From: Vombatus ursinus
Lineage: Eukaryota > Chordata > Mammalia > Diprotodontia > Vombatidae
Direction of reading: 5' to 3'
DNA length: 64,000 nucleotides
NCBI RefSeq assembly: GCF_900497805.2
Contig: NW_020945064.1
Location: 2,567,807-2,631,806 of the forward strand
How positions within the stretch are numbered: position 1 is the first letter of the stretch; every line of letters starts with the position of its first letter. Under the pieces are notes generated by a model that was not told where the DNA came from, ran no database searches, and saw only the letters and a program-made list of their open reading frames with translations. The translations under genes and the position numbers were made by a program. Below, in pieces: positions 34,800-45,766 of the stretch.

Positions 34800-35190
34800 C
34801 TCAGGATTATCTTTCGAGCCCAGAGGGGATGTGGTAGACATGCAATGAGCTCCCACCCAACCAGTGCAAGAGATGGGATTGGATCAATGAGTCCAGAACT
34901 TACTTGTGCTGCGTATATCTTGTACATACCATGATCCTCTGACAGTCACAGTGGGCTCTCTCTCTTAGTCATTGCTGGCAAGATGCTATGCTTTATGAGC
35001 AAAGCAAAATTGAAATAGCTCAAAAAAAAAAAACACAAGATGTACAAATTTAGAGAATCCACCCCAAATGTTCACATGGACTATCTGTGCCCTACCTGTG
35101 GTGTAGAACATTCCAAGCTCATATCAATCTGCTCAGCCATGGTCGGACCCATTGAAAATTCACATTAGGGAACAAAAGAAAACAACCAAC
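34800..35190 (+). mobile_element. LINE C-terminal fragment (RTE or R4-like)
   Basis: In frame near 35075-35107 it reads 'HMDYLCPTCG', the start of a C-terminal CxxC...HxxxxH zinc-finger-like motif found at the end of some vertebrate LINE ORFs. The second half is no longer in frame. An A run at 35020-35031 interrupts it. Its clade is uncertain. Confidence 0.5.
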
Positions 35191-35199
35191 CATATACCA

Positions 35200-35315
35200 T
35201 ATTATTTACATGTTATTTCCCCTATTAGAATGTAAGCTTCTCCAGGGCAAGGACTGTTTTTGCCTTTGCTTCCTCAGGCATATAATAAGCACTTAATGAC
35301 TGATTGACAAAGTAG
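35200..35315 (+). mobile_element. L2 3' end
   Basis: It has 'tattagaatgtaagcttctc', 'cagggcaaggactgtttttg' and 'taagcacttaatgactgatt'. Confidence 0.85.
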
Positions 35316-35654
35316 ATGAAGAATCAAAATTAATCATTGCTTATACAATAAAGTAGTACGGAGATCAGGCATTTTAGCAAGCAAATGTTTAACCAAGAGG
35401 CAAATCACTGGTTCATTTACTTTGGTGGGGGTTGGGGTAGGGGGGTAGAGGACAGCCTTGAAGACTTTATGCAAGAACTTTTGTTTAATCTACCAGGTCT
35501 TCAAAACTTTCACAGGTTCTCCCACACCAAGGTCACAACAAAGTTGCCTTTGGCAGCATGATTTCTTTTTGGCCTATTCACATTTCTGTAGGGCTGGAGG
35601 ACACAGTAGAGCTAAATCTAAATTAGAGAATCTTCACTCACTAAAGGGAAATAA
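35316..35654. other. Unassigned sequence
   Basis: No gene or repeat recognised; a short G-rich run lies at 35425-35450. Confidence 0.5.
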
Positions 35655-35795
35655 GGAAAAGAATCCCTTAGTCAACAAGCATTTATCAAGCCCTAGCTAA
35701 GTGACTGGTACTGTGCTAAGGGCTAAGGGGATAAAAATATAAGCAAAAACAAAGACAGTGTCTGCTGTCAAGGAGCCTATATTCTAATTGAGGCC
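35655..35795 (-). mobile_element. L2 3' end
   Basis: It has 'caacaagcatttatcaagcc', 'gtactgtgctaagggctaag' and 'caaggagcctatattctaat', reversed L2. Confidence 0.82.
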
Positions 35796-36089
35796 AGTAA
35801 CCTTTAAAATGGGAAATCTGGCCATTTTCTGAAAACTGTATTCTCAAGTCTCTAGAATAATAGAATTTATTAGGGTAAAGGGAAAATACCACAGGAAACC
35901 AGTGAGCCAAGACATTTAATCATGCCCAAATTGGATAGAGGAGGTGGGGAAAGACATGGAAACCCAAAGAGGGAAAACTTCAGCTTGCATTCATTCTTTG
36001 TTCTTTTCTAGTCTCCATCATTTGTTTTTTTTTTCACACAAGCAGAAACAGTTTCTCTCTAAGGAATCTCCACGGGAGGAGAAAAAAAA

Positions 36090-36305
36090 AAGCATTCTAG
36101 AATACCGTGTTCAATTCTGAGCAGTACGGTTTAAGAAAGATACTGATGAGTTGGAGAGCATCCAAGAGAGGCCAACCAGGATGGTAAAAGGCCTCAAATC
36201 TAAGCCATATGACAACCAGTGGAAAGAATTGGGACTGTGAAGCCTTGAGAAGAGAAGATTCAGGGAGAATATCACGGCAGCCTTCAAATACTTAGGATTA
36301 TAGAG
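36090..36305 (+). mobile_element. L3/CR1 LINE fragment
   Basis: It matches the ORF2 3' part: 'tgttcaattctgagcagtac', 'gagttggagagcatccaaga', 'ccttgagaagagaagattca', 'gcagccttcaaatacttagg'. Confidence 0.85.
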
Positions 36306-36410
36306 TAATAGATTCAGATCTGACAAAAACCATGTAGATCATTTAGTCCAGCACCCTCTAGTCCAACATACAGATGAGGAAACTGAGGCCTAGAGAGGTC
36401 TAATTATAAT
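36306..36410 (-). mobile_element. MIR3 SINE fragment
   Basis: It has 'gtagatcatttagtccagca' then 'cagatgaggaaactgaggcc', the reversed L3 tail and core. It directly follows the L3 piece. Confidence 0.72.
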
Positions 36411-36624
36411 AGCAAAAATAGGGTTCTCAATTGGACTCGTGTCTGAAAAAATCTTAAAGAAAATAGGTAGTCACCATATCAATGGTGGTGTCAGTCAGAT
36501 TATTTAGGCCACTGATCAATTAGTCTCAACTCCACTTTTTTCTGTGGCTTTTGGAAATAACATTTCATTAATTATATCCTACCTGGACAATGTGCCTGTG
36601 TTGTATTAAATAAGAAACAGTTCT

Positions 36625-36900
36625 AAGATAATAATAAAAACATTATTATTATAACTAAACTTTGTAGTCTTTCAAAGTTAGCCAAGCACCTTGCAAATAT
36701 TGCTTCATCGAGCCTCGCAACAACCCCAAGAGGTAGGTACTACATATAATATCCCTATATTACAAATGGGGAAACTAAGGCTGAGAGGTCAAGTGACTTG
36801 TCCACGATCACACAGCTAGTTAGTGCCTGAGGCAGGATTTGAAACCAGGTCTTCCTGAATACAGGCCCAGTGCTCTATCCACTGCACCAACTTGCTGCCT
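36625..36900 (-). mobile_element. MIR SINE, near full length
   Basis: Reversed MIR: 'aaagttagccaagcaccttg', 'caatattgcttcatcg'-like middle, 'gaggtcaagtgacttgtcca', 'tgctctatccactgcaccaa'. Confidence 0.9.
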
Positions 36901-37025
36901 TAAGGATATTATGTGATTGGCACTACTGTTGGCTGAAGCTGGTGTGCAGAGATCAGATAATCTGGGTCCCATTCCCCACCAGTACATCTATTTCTCTGCA
37001 GTCACCCTTCTCTCTGAGGCCAAGT

Positions 37026-37080
37026 CATTAACTAACTAAAAGCAAGAATGAGACAACTAGTTGAGTCTTTTAGTTAATAG
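37026..37080. repeat. Short inverted repeat beside the LTR
   Basis: 'attaactaactaaaag' and, inverted, 'cttttagttaatag' lie about 25 bases apart just before the LTR insertion site. Confidence 0.6.
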
Positions 37081-37083
37081 ACC

Positions 37084-37556
37084 TGTTGAGGTTTAGGGGT
37101 GCTGGGAACCCAAAATAGTGACACAGGTCCTGCCTCAAATGAATCTGACCCAAGCCTTCTTTCAGCCAAAGACAAGGTTTATTAGAACTCAGGTCAAGGT
37201 GGGTGTGATTCTAAAATTCCACCCTGGGTAGATGAGATTGACTCTTTCTATAGAAAAAAAAAAAAAGATTAGACAGAAGTGGCCAGTAACCTGGGGTGAC
37301 TGTGAGGTAACAGAGAATGCCAGGGATCTGGACCCTATGGCCAAGGGAGGGTGGGAATTAGCTGGAGGTAACAGGCAATGAAGGGCTGGGCTAGATTAGA
37401 GAAACAGAAAACCGGGACATTGGGCATGGGCTACAATGAAAGGCCAGTTGAGAGGATTACTGGGATGGGTTAATGTCTCAGGCAATGCCAGAGACTTGAC
37501 CTTATGGGAAAATTCAAGAAAAGTTCTAGGGGGGGATTTCCAGGGCTTCCCTGTCA
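37084..37556 (-). mobile_element. Solo LTR of an endogenous retrovirus (ERV1-like)
   Basis: It is a 473-bp unit beginning TGTTGAGG and ending CCTGTCA, flanked by an exact 4-bp target duplication 'gacc' (37080-37083 and 37557-37560). An AATAAA on the minus strand (37178-37183) sets the orientation, with the end of the LTR at the left. No internal viral genes or second LTR lie nearby, so it is a solo LTR, a fossil. A 4-bp duplication fits the gammaretrovirus-like class, but the family is not identified. Confidence 0.65.
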
Positions 37557-37560
37557 GACC

Positions 37561-38094
37561 TATTAAGCAGATGATTAAGCTATAAATAACTTCTGGTTTC
37601 TGTGACCTGTTTTGGGTGTGAGGGAGTTGGGCAAAGCAGGCATTTGGCTAGGCTCAGCCATAAGAAGTCTCTGACACTTCCTGACTGTGTGATAGTGAGC
37701 AATTCATTTACCTTCTAGGTGGGTCAGACAGTTTCCTAGGACTTATCAACTCCATCAGAGATAGGTTGGTTGGTCCAGGGACTTCTCTACCAGCATATAA
37801 TTACAGAGCCTTCCCCTATCCCTGGGATAAGGTTGATTCAAACTCATTTTCCTAGATCTGTTGGAACCGACACTGTGTTTATGAGATACTTTTCTGGGTC
37901 AGGACTTAAACCCTATTAACTCTGGATTTCATAGATTGGGCAACAATAGGTCTCTGCCCTGCCCAAGCACCACTTAAGGATTATTTTTTTTTTTTTGGCC
38001 CTCCAGGCTCAGAGTGCATGTAAATAGTAACTGTTTCTCTTTTGGCCAGCAACCCAGAGAGTCTTCGCCTCCTAGTTGGATTTTTTTTTTTTTT
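37561..38094. other. Unassigned sequence with a SINE fragment
   Basis: 37668-37735 resembles a CORE-SINE head and core ('cttcctgactgtgtgatagt'). 37983-37996 and 38083-38094 are T runs. Nothing else is named. Confidence 0.45.
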
Positions 38095-38395
38095 AAATTA
38101 AAGGGGCCATTGCTTGACTCACTTCTTAAAGAGCCTATTCCTTGAATAGACATTGCCTCACTCAGAGTGAAAACTTGATAAGACGTTAGCTTAAAAAGAC
38201 CAAGGTCTCCCAATGCCTCCTGGGCCATCTCCAGCGGTCCTGATCGATATCTGGCCACTAGATCCAGATGGCTCTGGAGGAGAAAGTGAGGCTAGTGACC
38301 TTGCCTAGCCCTCCCTCCTTCAAATCAAAGTCAATTGCAAGTCATATCATCATCTCCCTCATTTCTCTTCGAGGACAGAGGACAAACCATAGGCC
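38095..38395 (+). mobile_element. Marsupial SINE-like repeat, inverted partner
   Basis: It has 'ggccactagatccagatggc', 'ctggaggagaaagtgaggct' and the 3' end 'tctcttcgaggacagaggac'. It is the same family as 34071-34370, in the opposite orientation and about equally long. Confidence 0.72.
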
Positions 38396-38830
38396 TGTAA
38401 GGTATTGAAGATGCCTGGGAGATCATATGATGACCAAAAAAAACAAAAACAAAAACCAAAAAGCCTCATTTATAGTGTGTCCATGGTACCTAGGCCATGA
38501 ACATCAATCAGCTTTTATTCTTGCTTTTCTCTGCTAGTTACCAAGCCACTCAGTCAGTTTTCCTTTGTTTTCTGTAATGTCCTGAGATAGAACATGTCTT
38601 TAGTACAAATATAAATCACTCTATGAATATCCATTGCCAAAGTTATACAACACTGTCCATTGAACCCCATCATATACAATTTAGGGTTATTTTAGTTGGT
38701 TAGTTGGTTTGAGGAAAAAATGTCCTTCTTGATCTATGATGTTATCAAGGTAGGAAACCCCATTGTAGAAATTTCCTCTACCAATACAGAGCTGCAACTC
38801 AACTATAAATTACTGTCCTAGAGACTAGCT
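38396..38830. other. Apparently unique sequence
   Basis: An A-rich tract at 38438-38462 follows the SINE and may be its tail. No gene is recognised. Confidence 0.5.
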
Positions 38831-38965
38831 GGGGAACACTGGAAGGTTGAGTGACCTGCCTATGGTCACAAATCTAATATATATCGGAGAGCTATGATTT
38901 GAACTCTGATCTTCCTGTCTCCAAAGCTAAGCCTCTATTTATTGCCTTTATATTGCCACTCAGTG
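38831..38965 (-). mobile_element. MIR SINE fragment
   Basis: It has 'ggttgagtgacctgcctatg' and 'gatttgaactctgatcttcc', the reversed MIR core and head. Confidence 0.8.
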
Positions 38966-38987
38966 GATTATAGTTGGCATTTTTTTA

Positions 38988-39282
38988 AAAGACTGAGTCT
39001 CCCCATTTCCCCAGCCTGGAAGTGTAGGGACCACTTATGACATGATTCCATTTCTGATCAGCAATGGCAGCTTTGACCTGGTCTGTTTCTGACCCGGGCT
39101 GGTTTGTCTCTCCTTCGGCAATCTGGTGATGGTCTGCTCCTAGAGGCTCACCATATTGATGGCAAAAAGTGCTGACACCTGATTGGTTTGGCTCACTACT
39201 ACTCAGAAATCCCCGATTCAAGAGATAAGACAGGGCTGCCTCCTCAGCAACTAGGACTAGAGGCATGCACCACTATGCCCAG
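38988..39282 (-). pseudogene. RN7SL: 7SL (SRP) RNA retropseudogene, nearly full length
   Basis: The minus strand follows 7SL RNA from its 5' end (plus-strand 'aggcatgcaccactatgccc' at 39261-39280, 'aactaggactag' just before) to its 3' end ('gagtctccccatttccccag'). The central S-domain is present, with 'ctcaccatattgatggcaaa', 'ggcaatctggtgatggtctg', 'tttgacctggtctgtttctg' and 'tctgatcagcaatgg'. Retaining the S-domain sets it apart from Alu-type SINEs. About 295 bp remain of the roughly 300-nt RNA. A T run at 38980-38986 is the poly-A tail of the retrocopy. Many substitutions and no visible upstream promoter argue against function. Confidence 0.88.
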
Positions 39283-42200
39283 TGGGTGGTATATTTATTA
39301 CATATTCTGGAGTATACTCCATGCCCTATATATTCTTATATGAGCTAAATTAATTTGGATCCTGCCCTCTGGGTTAAATTCAAATACATGTAACAATCAC
39401 TTCTGGTTTGTTTTCAAGACCTCCTAAAATGTTTTCTTTTCAACACGGTATATTAACAGGAATTTTAAAATTGAGGGACACCTCTTATGAGAAGAGAAAA
39501 CCCCCAGATAACAAAAAAAATCTCTGCTTTACAATCCACTTTCTTAGCCAATGAAAAAAGATGTGCCCAAGATGGGCGCAACTCTTCAATGCTAACCATC
39601 TGTCACAAGGCTGAACAAGTTTGCCACCCTTTCCAGGAAGAACAAGAGGACAATAGAACATCTCTCTGCTGCAATTTTCATTCCTTAGTCTTTTACTGCA
39701 GAACCCAATCAGTTTGATTAGCATTTACCCATCTGTCTAAAATACAAAAGGCTTCAACTTTTAATATTTAAGTTCCACAAGATGTGCTCAATGTGTTATC
39801 AATTACAAAAGTTCTCTACCCCCTCCACCTTTTGCTTCTGTTTTCAATTCTTATTAAGATATATCTAACTTATATTTGTCGGGAGGTAAGGATAGAAAGG
39901 AAGATCCTGAATTACAACTTTATCAGAGAAAAGTTAAATGCCATCAGGTAACAACTATATAGAATTGCCATCATGGGCAGCCTTTTCACACAGCCAAGAT
40001 TGACAATTTACAAATTTGGGTGCATTTTCTTCATTATCAGCTACACAAAAGGGAGAAGAAGATGGGACAGAGAATCTTTCTACACGCAGACATCTTGCTG
40101 GTTGGGTAAGGATATGAGGCTAAGTAATTTATCCTGAAATATCCCCTTTGAAATGCAACCAAAAAGAGAGAGAAAGAGAGAGAGAGGCGGCCTTTAAAAA
40201 CAGATTTTACTGACCCAGGGACAGTATGACAGCAACAATTTACAATTTTTTTCCATCTCATTCTCTTATCCTCCCTCCCTCTGCTCTCACTGTGTGCCTC
40301 TCTCTCCACTCACCATCCATCCTCCATTTCCTGATAACTTCTCATCACGTTACTTCATGCTTAATATAAAATGGTGGTGTGCAGAGGAGTAAAAAAAAAG
40401 AAGAATGGAAAAGAAAAGAAAGAAAAAGGGAAAGAAAGACAATATGATTGGGAGGGCAGGAGAAAGAAAAAGATTGAGAGAGACAGAGAGAATGTCAAAG
40501 CTCAAGTCTGGCATTTGCCTATTTAAATTCAATCATGCAGCCCTAGCAGAGCTGAGAAATAGATGGTCTGCATTATGAATTTCTGATCAGACGACTGATA
40601 GGTTATGAGAGGGGACGTAATCCCATTGAGAAAGCCTTTTTCTCCAAGCAAGGGCAAGCAATAGCTGCCCTTCAGAGACAGCTCTTTGCTTTGCCCTTTT
40701 TATATATTTTTCCCTTTCTCTAAAAAAAAAAAAGTCCAAATAAGCATTTTTATGATGATAAATGCGTAATAATAATTCACAGTCGCCTGCATCTGAAGCA
40801 GGGATGTGCCTTAGCAAATCAGACACACGCTCCAAATAAAATGCATTTTTTTTCCTTTTTAAACCTAATTAGAATTCTCTCCCTTTCCCCATCTCATTTT
40901 GTACCAACATTGGTGATCTAAAAAGAAAGTGAAAGCAGTGAATACTTGCAGTAAAACTGGGTAATTTTAATACTCTTAAGGGTATCTAACATTGACTAGT
41001 TGCCTTTAAAAAAAACAGTTTGAATAAAAAAAAATCAAAGAATTTTCTTCAGATGACACGGAGAACACAATTCATGGTTCACAATTCCTGCAAGCATAAA
41101 CCTATTTCTAAGGACTTCTTTTATTCCAATATACATGTAACCACACTTTAAATTGCTTTGCATGATAATTATAGCCCACTAATTACTATAGTTTTAGTTA
41201 AGCATCACACTAACCAAGAAGGTTTGCAGGTTAATTGAAACTTATGTAATAGAACTAGGGTATTTAGTCTCCAGATCAAGCCTTTGTGATGGCTTATGGC
41301 TATGGTACTATAAAAAAGTTGGAAACAATAAGTCTGGAATCTAGAGAGAGTCAAGTATATTATACACAGAGCACAAGATGCTGCAAAGACCTCCAATCCT
41401 AATTTACAGACCATACAAAAAGCCACCGTGGAGCCACATGGAATTACATAAATAAGGCAGAGAGGATTCCTGACAAGCCAGGAGCTTCTCTAAACAGAGA
41501 CAAGGGGAACCTGAAATTTACACATTGAAATCAACCTTAAACGGGACGAAGTTGGATTTGGATGGGCAGTGACAACATCTTGGATTTCACCCACCCTCAA
41601 TTCTGTGTGGCATTACTGAGACATTCAAGACATTTGCCAGAAACTCTGCCCTCCCTCTTTTATCTCCCCTAAAGATATGGAAGTTCAGCAGCTGAGTGAG
41701 TCAGTGCTACTTTCCTCTCTCTTCACCAGGAGGCATCCCTGAACCTAACAGAAATGTTCAGCAAAAAGGAAAAGGGAAAAAAAAAACTGGGGAGGGAGTA
41801 GTGAGGGTGGTGGGCAGAGATGGTTTTACACAACATCCACATTGTGACATCAACCAACATAAAAAGCTAGAATTCAGAGGCAGGATAAAAGCAGCATCTT
41901 TGACCTGGAATCCTGAGCTCATCTGATTACTATGTTTATTATTACTATTATTTGTTCATAATAATCATCATAATAATAATGGTTTGGGGCAGCTTTTTTT
42001 TTCCTACTCTACTTAAAGTTACCAATTTTTAATTAGCTCTTTGAGAGATCCAAATTGTGAAAGCTGCTGTCTACACCTCAGTGGAATTGTATCCTTTGAA
42101 ATCCAGCATTTTCATTTATATCATGCATGCATGTCAGCGTAACTTCAGTCCTCTCTACACCCTAAGCTGTAATAGATCCATTAAGTAAGTGCGGATTTGG

Positions 42201-42770
42201 GGGCAATAATCTGAAAGTGCAAATTATTTACCTGATTTAGATTCATTACAGTCAGACATGCCAGTCCACATTTCGCCATCTTTTTAAAATGGGGAACTTG
42301 CCCTGAAAGAATATTATGTAAATCTTTCCTTCACAGATTATTGACTCTATACATGACTTCCACGCTGCACATCTGCTTTTCGGGTGGGCTTATTACATAC
42401 ACATACACAGTTTCCAATTTTTAACCTCCACCTTTTCCCCTTTCCCCCTCCTCCCAATACTCATTATGGAAAAATAGCACCTCAAACCAGGCCATTACTA
42501 GTTTCCTTCTGTTCAATTTACATAATACCTGTTTTTGGTATATGCGTGTGCATTTTAACATGTAAATTTTGTTCCCCAAGTGCTTTAAATGTCCATCCTG
42601 GGACAACAAAACAAAATGAGATTCTAACCAGTGATAGAAGTAGAGAGGTAGGCTGAAGGAGGCATGCAGCCTTTTCAAGGCAACAAGGATAAAAGACAGT
42701 CAATTCTACATGAAATTCTGTCAGAGGTTAGAGGTCCCAGGGAAAAAAAAAGTTTTCCCTTCTCATAATG
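39283..42770. other. Long repeat-poor, apparently unique region
   Basis: In 3.5 kb I find no SINE or LINE. Only short simple tracts occur (purine tracts at 40165-40185 and 40388-40440; ATT/ATA words at 41935-41980). Several stretches are AT-rich with homeodomain-like TAATTA words (41166-41200, 42028-42040) and TTTAAATT. Parts at 40500-41000 and 42030-42380 have the look of conserved regulatory DNA. Open frames here show no protein similarity I recognise. Confidence 0.55.
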
Positions 42771-43035
42771 GATCATGCCTAGTTTCTGTCAAAGCTCAGC
42801 TGAAGCATTACCTTCTACTGGAGGCCTTTCCTAGGACCTGCTATCAGATGCTAGCTCCTCTTTACCTTCACGTATTTATTCAGTGAATACTTTATGTAGA
42901 TATGTGTTATCTCCTTCAATGAAATTTAAGCTCCTTGAGGGCAGAAATGGTTTCATTTTTGTTTTTATACTCACAGAGACTAGCATAATGCCTGGCACAC
43001 AGTAGGCACATAAACACTTGACTGATTGGATGATC
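42771..43035 (+). mobile_element. L2 LINE 3' part
   Basis: It has 'caaagctcagctgaagcatt', 'ggaggcctttcctaggacct', 'tttaagctccttgagggcag' and 'tgcctggcacacagtaggca'. Confidence 0.92.
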
Positions 43036-43899
43036 AACATAATTGATCTATTAATTGATTGTTAGCCAGCACTTCACGGATTGTTGCATGGTGAACACAC
43101 ATCAACCCATGATGCTAACACTTCCGAAGACAAACTAAATCTCAATTTTAAGAGTGTAGGTCCACTGAGAAGGGGATGGTAAGAATTCTGGGAATGGCAT
43201 TATGCCAACATTTCAATAATATTTTTTATTAATTATAACCAAGAAGAATCCCTGTATTCTTAAATCCAAGGAGATTATGTTTGTCTATAGGTGGCAACTC
43301 CCCAAAGTTGCTGCTCATATCTTTTCAATATATTCCTCTCTCCTCTCCTGCTTCTTCCTCACATTACTATTAATCTCTACTTTGATATCTTCAGAATAGT
43401 CTGGGTCATTCACTTGTATGCAAGTCAACTTAAGTGACTGCAGAATACTTATCCTCATGTAATCATTAAACAAGTATTTATTAAGCATCTACTATGAACA
43501 AGGTCCTTCTTTCCCATTTATCAATTTTCTCCCCTTCCCACACTTCATTTTAGTCTTCCTGGAGTTCTCCTGGAGTTCTATTCTATTTCCTACTTCCATA
43601 ACTTTGCTCAAGATGTCTCATGTCTGGGACACACTCCCCTCTTACCTCTGAATAGGAGAAGCACAGGCAGGGAAGAGCCGTTCTGAAAGCTTTCCTCACC
43701 TTTATTAGCATTCTTACTCTCTTGAAATAAATGAATGGAAAAGCATTTATTTAAGTGCTTGCTTTGTTCTTGCTTACTTGTGTATGTAAGTGAGTTCCCG
43801 GTAGAATGGAAGCTCTCTGAGAGCAGGTTCACCTCCTTTACCACCACCTATATCAACTACTCATTGCCACAGATAAGTATGCAAAACCAAGAAGTCAGG
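43036..43899. other. Mixed sequence with small L2 pieces
   Basis: 43455-43510 is a reversed L2 3' end ('gtatttattaagcatctact'). 43725-43760 and 43790-43830 are further short L2-like pieces in opposite directions. No gene is recognised. Confidence 0.45.
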
Positions 43900-44165
43900 G
43901 AGTTGCAGCATCCCCAGACCACCTGTCCTGCTCCCAGCCCATCCCCTGGCAGCCATCATCAAGGAACCCCTGTGGAGATGCAACCTGGCAACCGTTTCTA
44001 TGGGTGCTACAACTCCTGCTTCCTTAGCAGCCACAGCTGCTGAAGAGCCCAGAAAAAGAAAAATCCAGCTGCCAAAGTCCTTGGCATTGTCAAAATGGTT
44101 CAGCATCAGAAATGGATATGATTTCATCAATAGAAATGACATTTTAAAAGATACATTTACAAACT
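43900..44165 (+). pseudogene. YBX3: Truncated Y-box cold-shock gene retropseudogene
   Basis: At 44074 it reads 'KVLGIVK' and, one base out of frame from 44096, 'WFSIRNGYDFINRNDILKD'. Together these follow the start of the Y-box cold-shock domain ([26 protein letters not shown]), including the RNP1-type aromatic run. Upstream, 43988-44050 gives 'ATVSMGATTPASLAATAAEE', like the Ala/Thr-rich leader of YBX3. The text crosses where exons 1 and 2 meet in Y-box genes without an intron, so it is a processed copy. It stops near 44165 soon after the 'RNDTKED' region, so most of the cold-shock domain and the basic/acidic tail are missing. At least two frameshifts are present. YBX1 is the alternative parent. 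Confidence 0.7.
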
Positions 44166-44221
44166 AAGGATCGTGAGGGCTTTGTATCTGATTTTCTACT
44201 AAAACCTTCTCTAAGTATTGT

Positions 44222-44335
44222 CTCCCACATTAGAACGACATCTCCTTGAGAACAGGGAATGGCTTGCTTTTCTTTGTATATCCCCAGTGGTTGCCACATG
44301 GTAAAGACTTAATAAATGGTGATTCATTCATTCCT
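44222..44335 (+). mobile_element. L2 3' end
   Basis: It has 'cacattagaacgacatctcc', 'tgagaacagggaatggcttg' and 'aagacttaataaatggtgat'. Confidence 0.82.
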
Positions 44336-44968
44336 TCATCTAGCCCAACTCTTGTGTTTCACAGATAAGGAAAGTGAAACCCAGAGAAGTCAACAAGCAT
44401 TTAAAAACTGAAAAGATTCACCCAGTAACATATGTAAAAAGTAAAATAATTGGTGTTGGGTCAGACTATAGAGGGTTGTTGTTGTGAGGGAGTGCTTTGT
44501 GAACTATGAGGTTTTCTATAAGTGAGCTGTTTTATTATTATCATTATTATAAGATTATAAATATGATGCATCTCACAAGTTTGGAGCATGCTAGCATCAA
44601 AAATTAACTACTTTGATTACCCAGAAAGTTAAGTCCTAGAGAATCCAGACTTAGTTCGCAGTTGATACAATGAAATTTGATCCTCTAAGGATCCGTGGTG
44701 CAGACTGAAATTCCTCAGTGCTGTACTAGATGGTATTTCTTGAATTATTATGGCCAAAAATTCGTCACCCTTTGGTCAATCTAACGCTTGGTCTCTCTAA
44801 ACCAAGAAAGGCTGGTCCTTGGATGACAGATATACAATCCATCACCCAGCTAACATTCCAAAAGGCTAGAATTTTAGTAAAACCTCTCCAGACCAACAAA
44901 GAAAGCCTTTAATTACTGTGGAATTTAACTCATGGGCTATTTATTTTGCTGGAAATAATGAGAAAGAT

Positions 44969-44999
<31 letters not shown>

Positions 45000-45584
45000 T
45001 GTGTGAGAGAGAGAGAGAGAGAGCTATTTCCAGAAATGAAAATATCCAAGTTAAAGGGTAGGCCATTACTTAATGATTTTGATTATGTTCCTTTGCTGTG
45101 CCTTTGTTTCTCCTTATGCCAAAACCAAACAACTCTTGTTTGGAATATTAGTCAGAAGTTTCTGTGTTAACTACTTAACAGATGTGACAGCCATTCCTTC
45201 ATCTGAATGTACCAAGCCCAGAAAAGAGCTTTGCCACTCTGCTGGTGTGGCTGTCTGGAACAAGTCAATAAAAACAAGCATCCAAGATCATCTCAAGCAA
45301 TATAGAATCTTCAAGGATTCAGCAGGTGGGTAATTTCTACATGGAGCAATACGTTTCTAACGAGGAAGGGATGCTTCCAGAGTTCCTCCTTAATTTATTG
45401 GAAGGGGGATTGGGATTGGGGCAGGAGAGCAGTTGGAGGGTGCAGAATGGTCACTAACAAGTAGACACAGAACAAAACTGGCAAATGTTGGCAGAATTGT
45501 GGAAAGGCAGGCACACTATGTGTTGTAGGTAGAGCTAGGAATTGGTAACAAGTAAACTAGTTATAATTGGTCCAGAGGCTGCTA
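44336..45584. other. Unassigned sequence
   Basis: 44340-44440 may hold a diverged reversed MIR ('acagataaggaaagtgaaac'). Apart from the microsatellite at 44969-45024 nothing else is recognised. Open frames at 44946-45170 and 45073-45333 have no protein match that I know. Confidence 0.45.
44969..45024. repeat. Compound (GT)n(GA)n microsatellite
   Basis: A GT run changes to GA through a mixed 'gagagagtgtgtgagaga' part. Confidence 0.97.
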
Positions 45585-45766
45585 GGGGGTGCCTTAGTGC
45601 ATAGAGTGCTGAGCCTGAAGTAAGGAAGACCCAAGTCCAAATCTGACCTCAGACACTTACCAGCTGTGTGACCCTGAACAAGTCACTTCACCTCTGTTTG
45701 CCTCAGTTCCCCCAACTGTAGGATGATGATAATAATAATAATACCTAACTCACAGGGTCGTATAAA

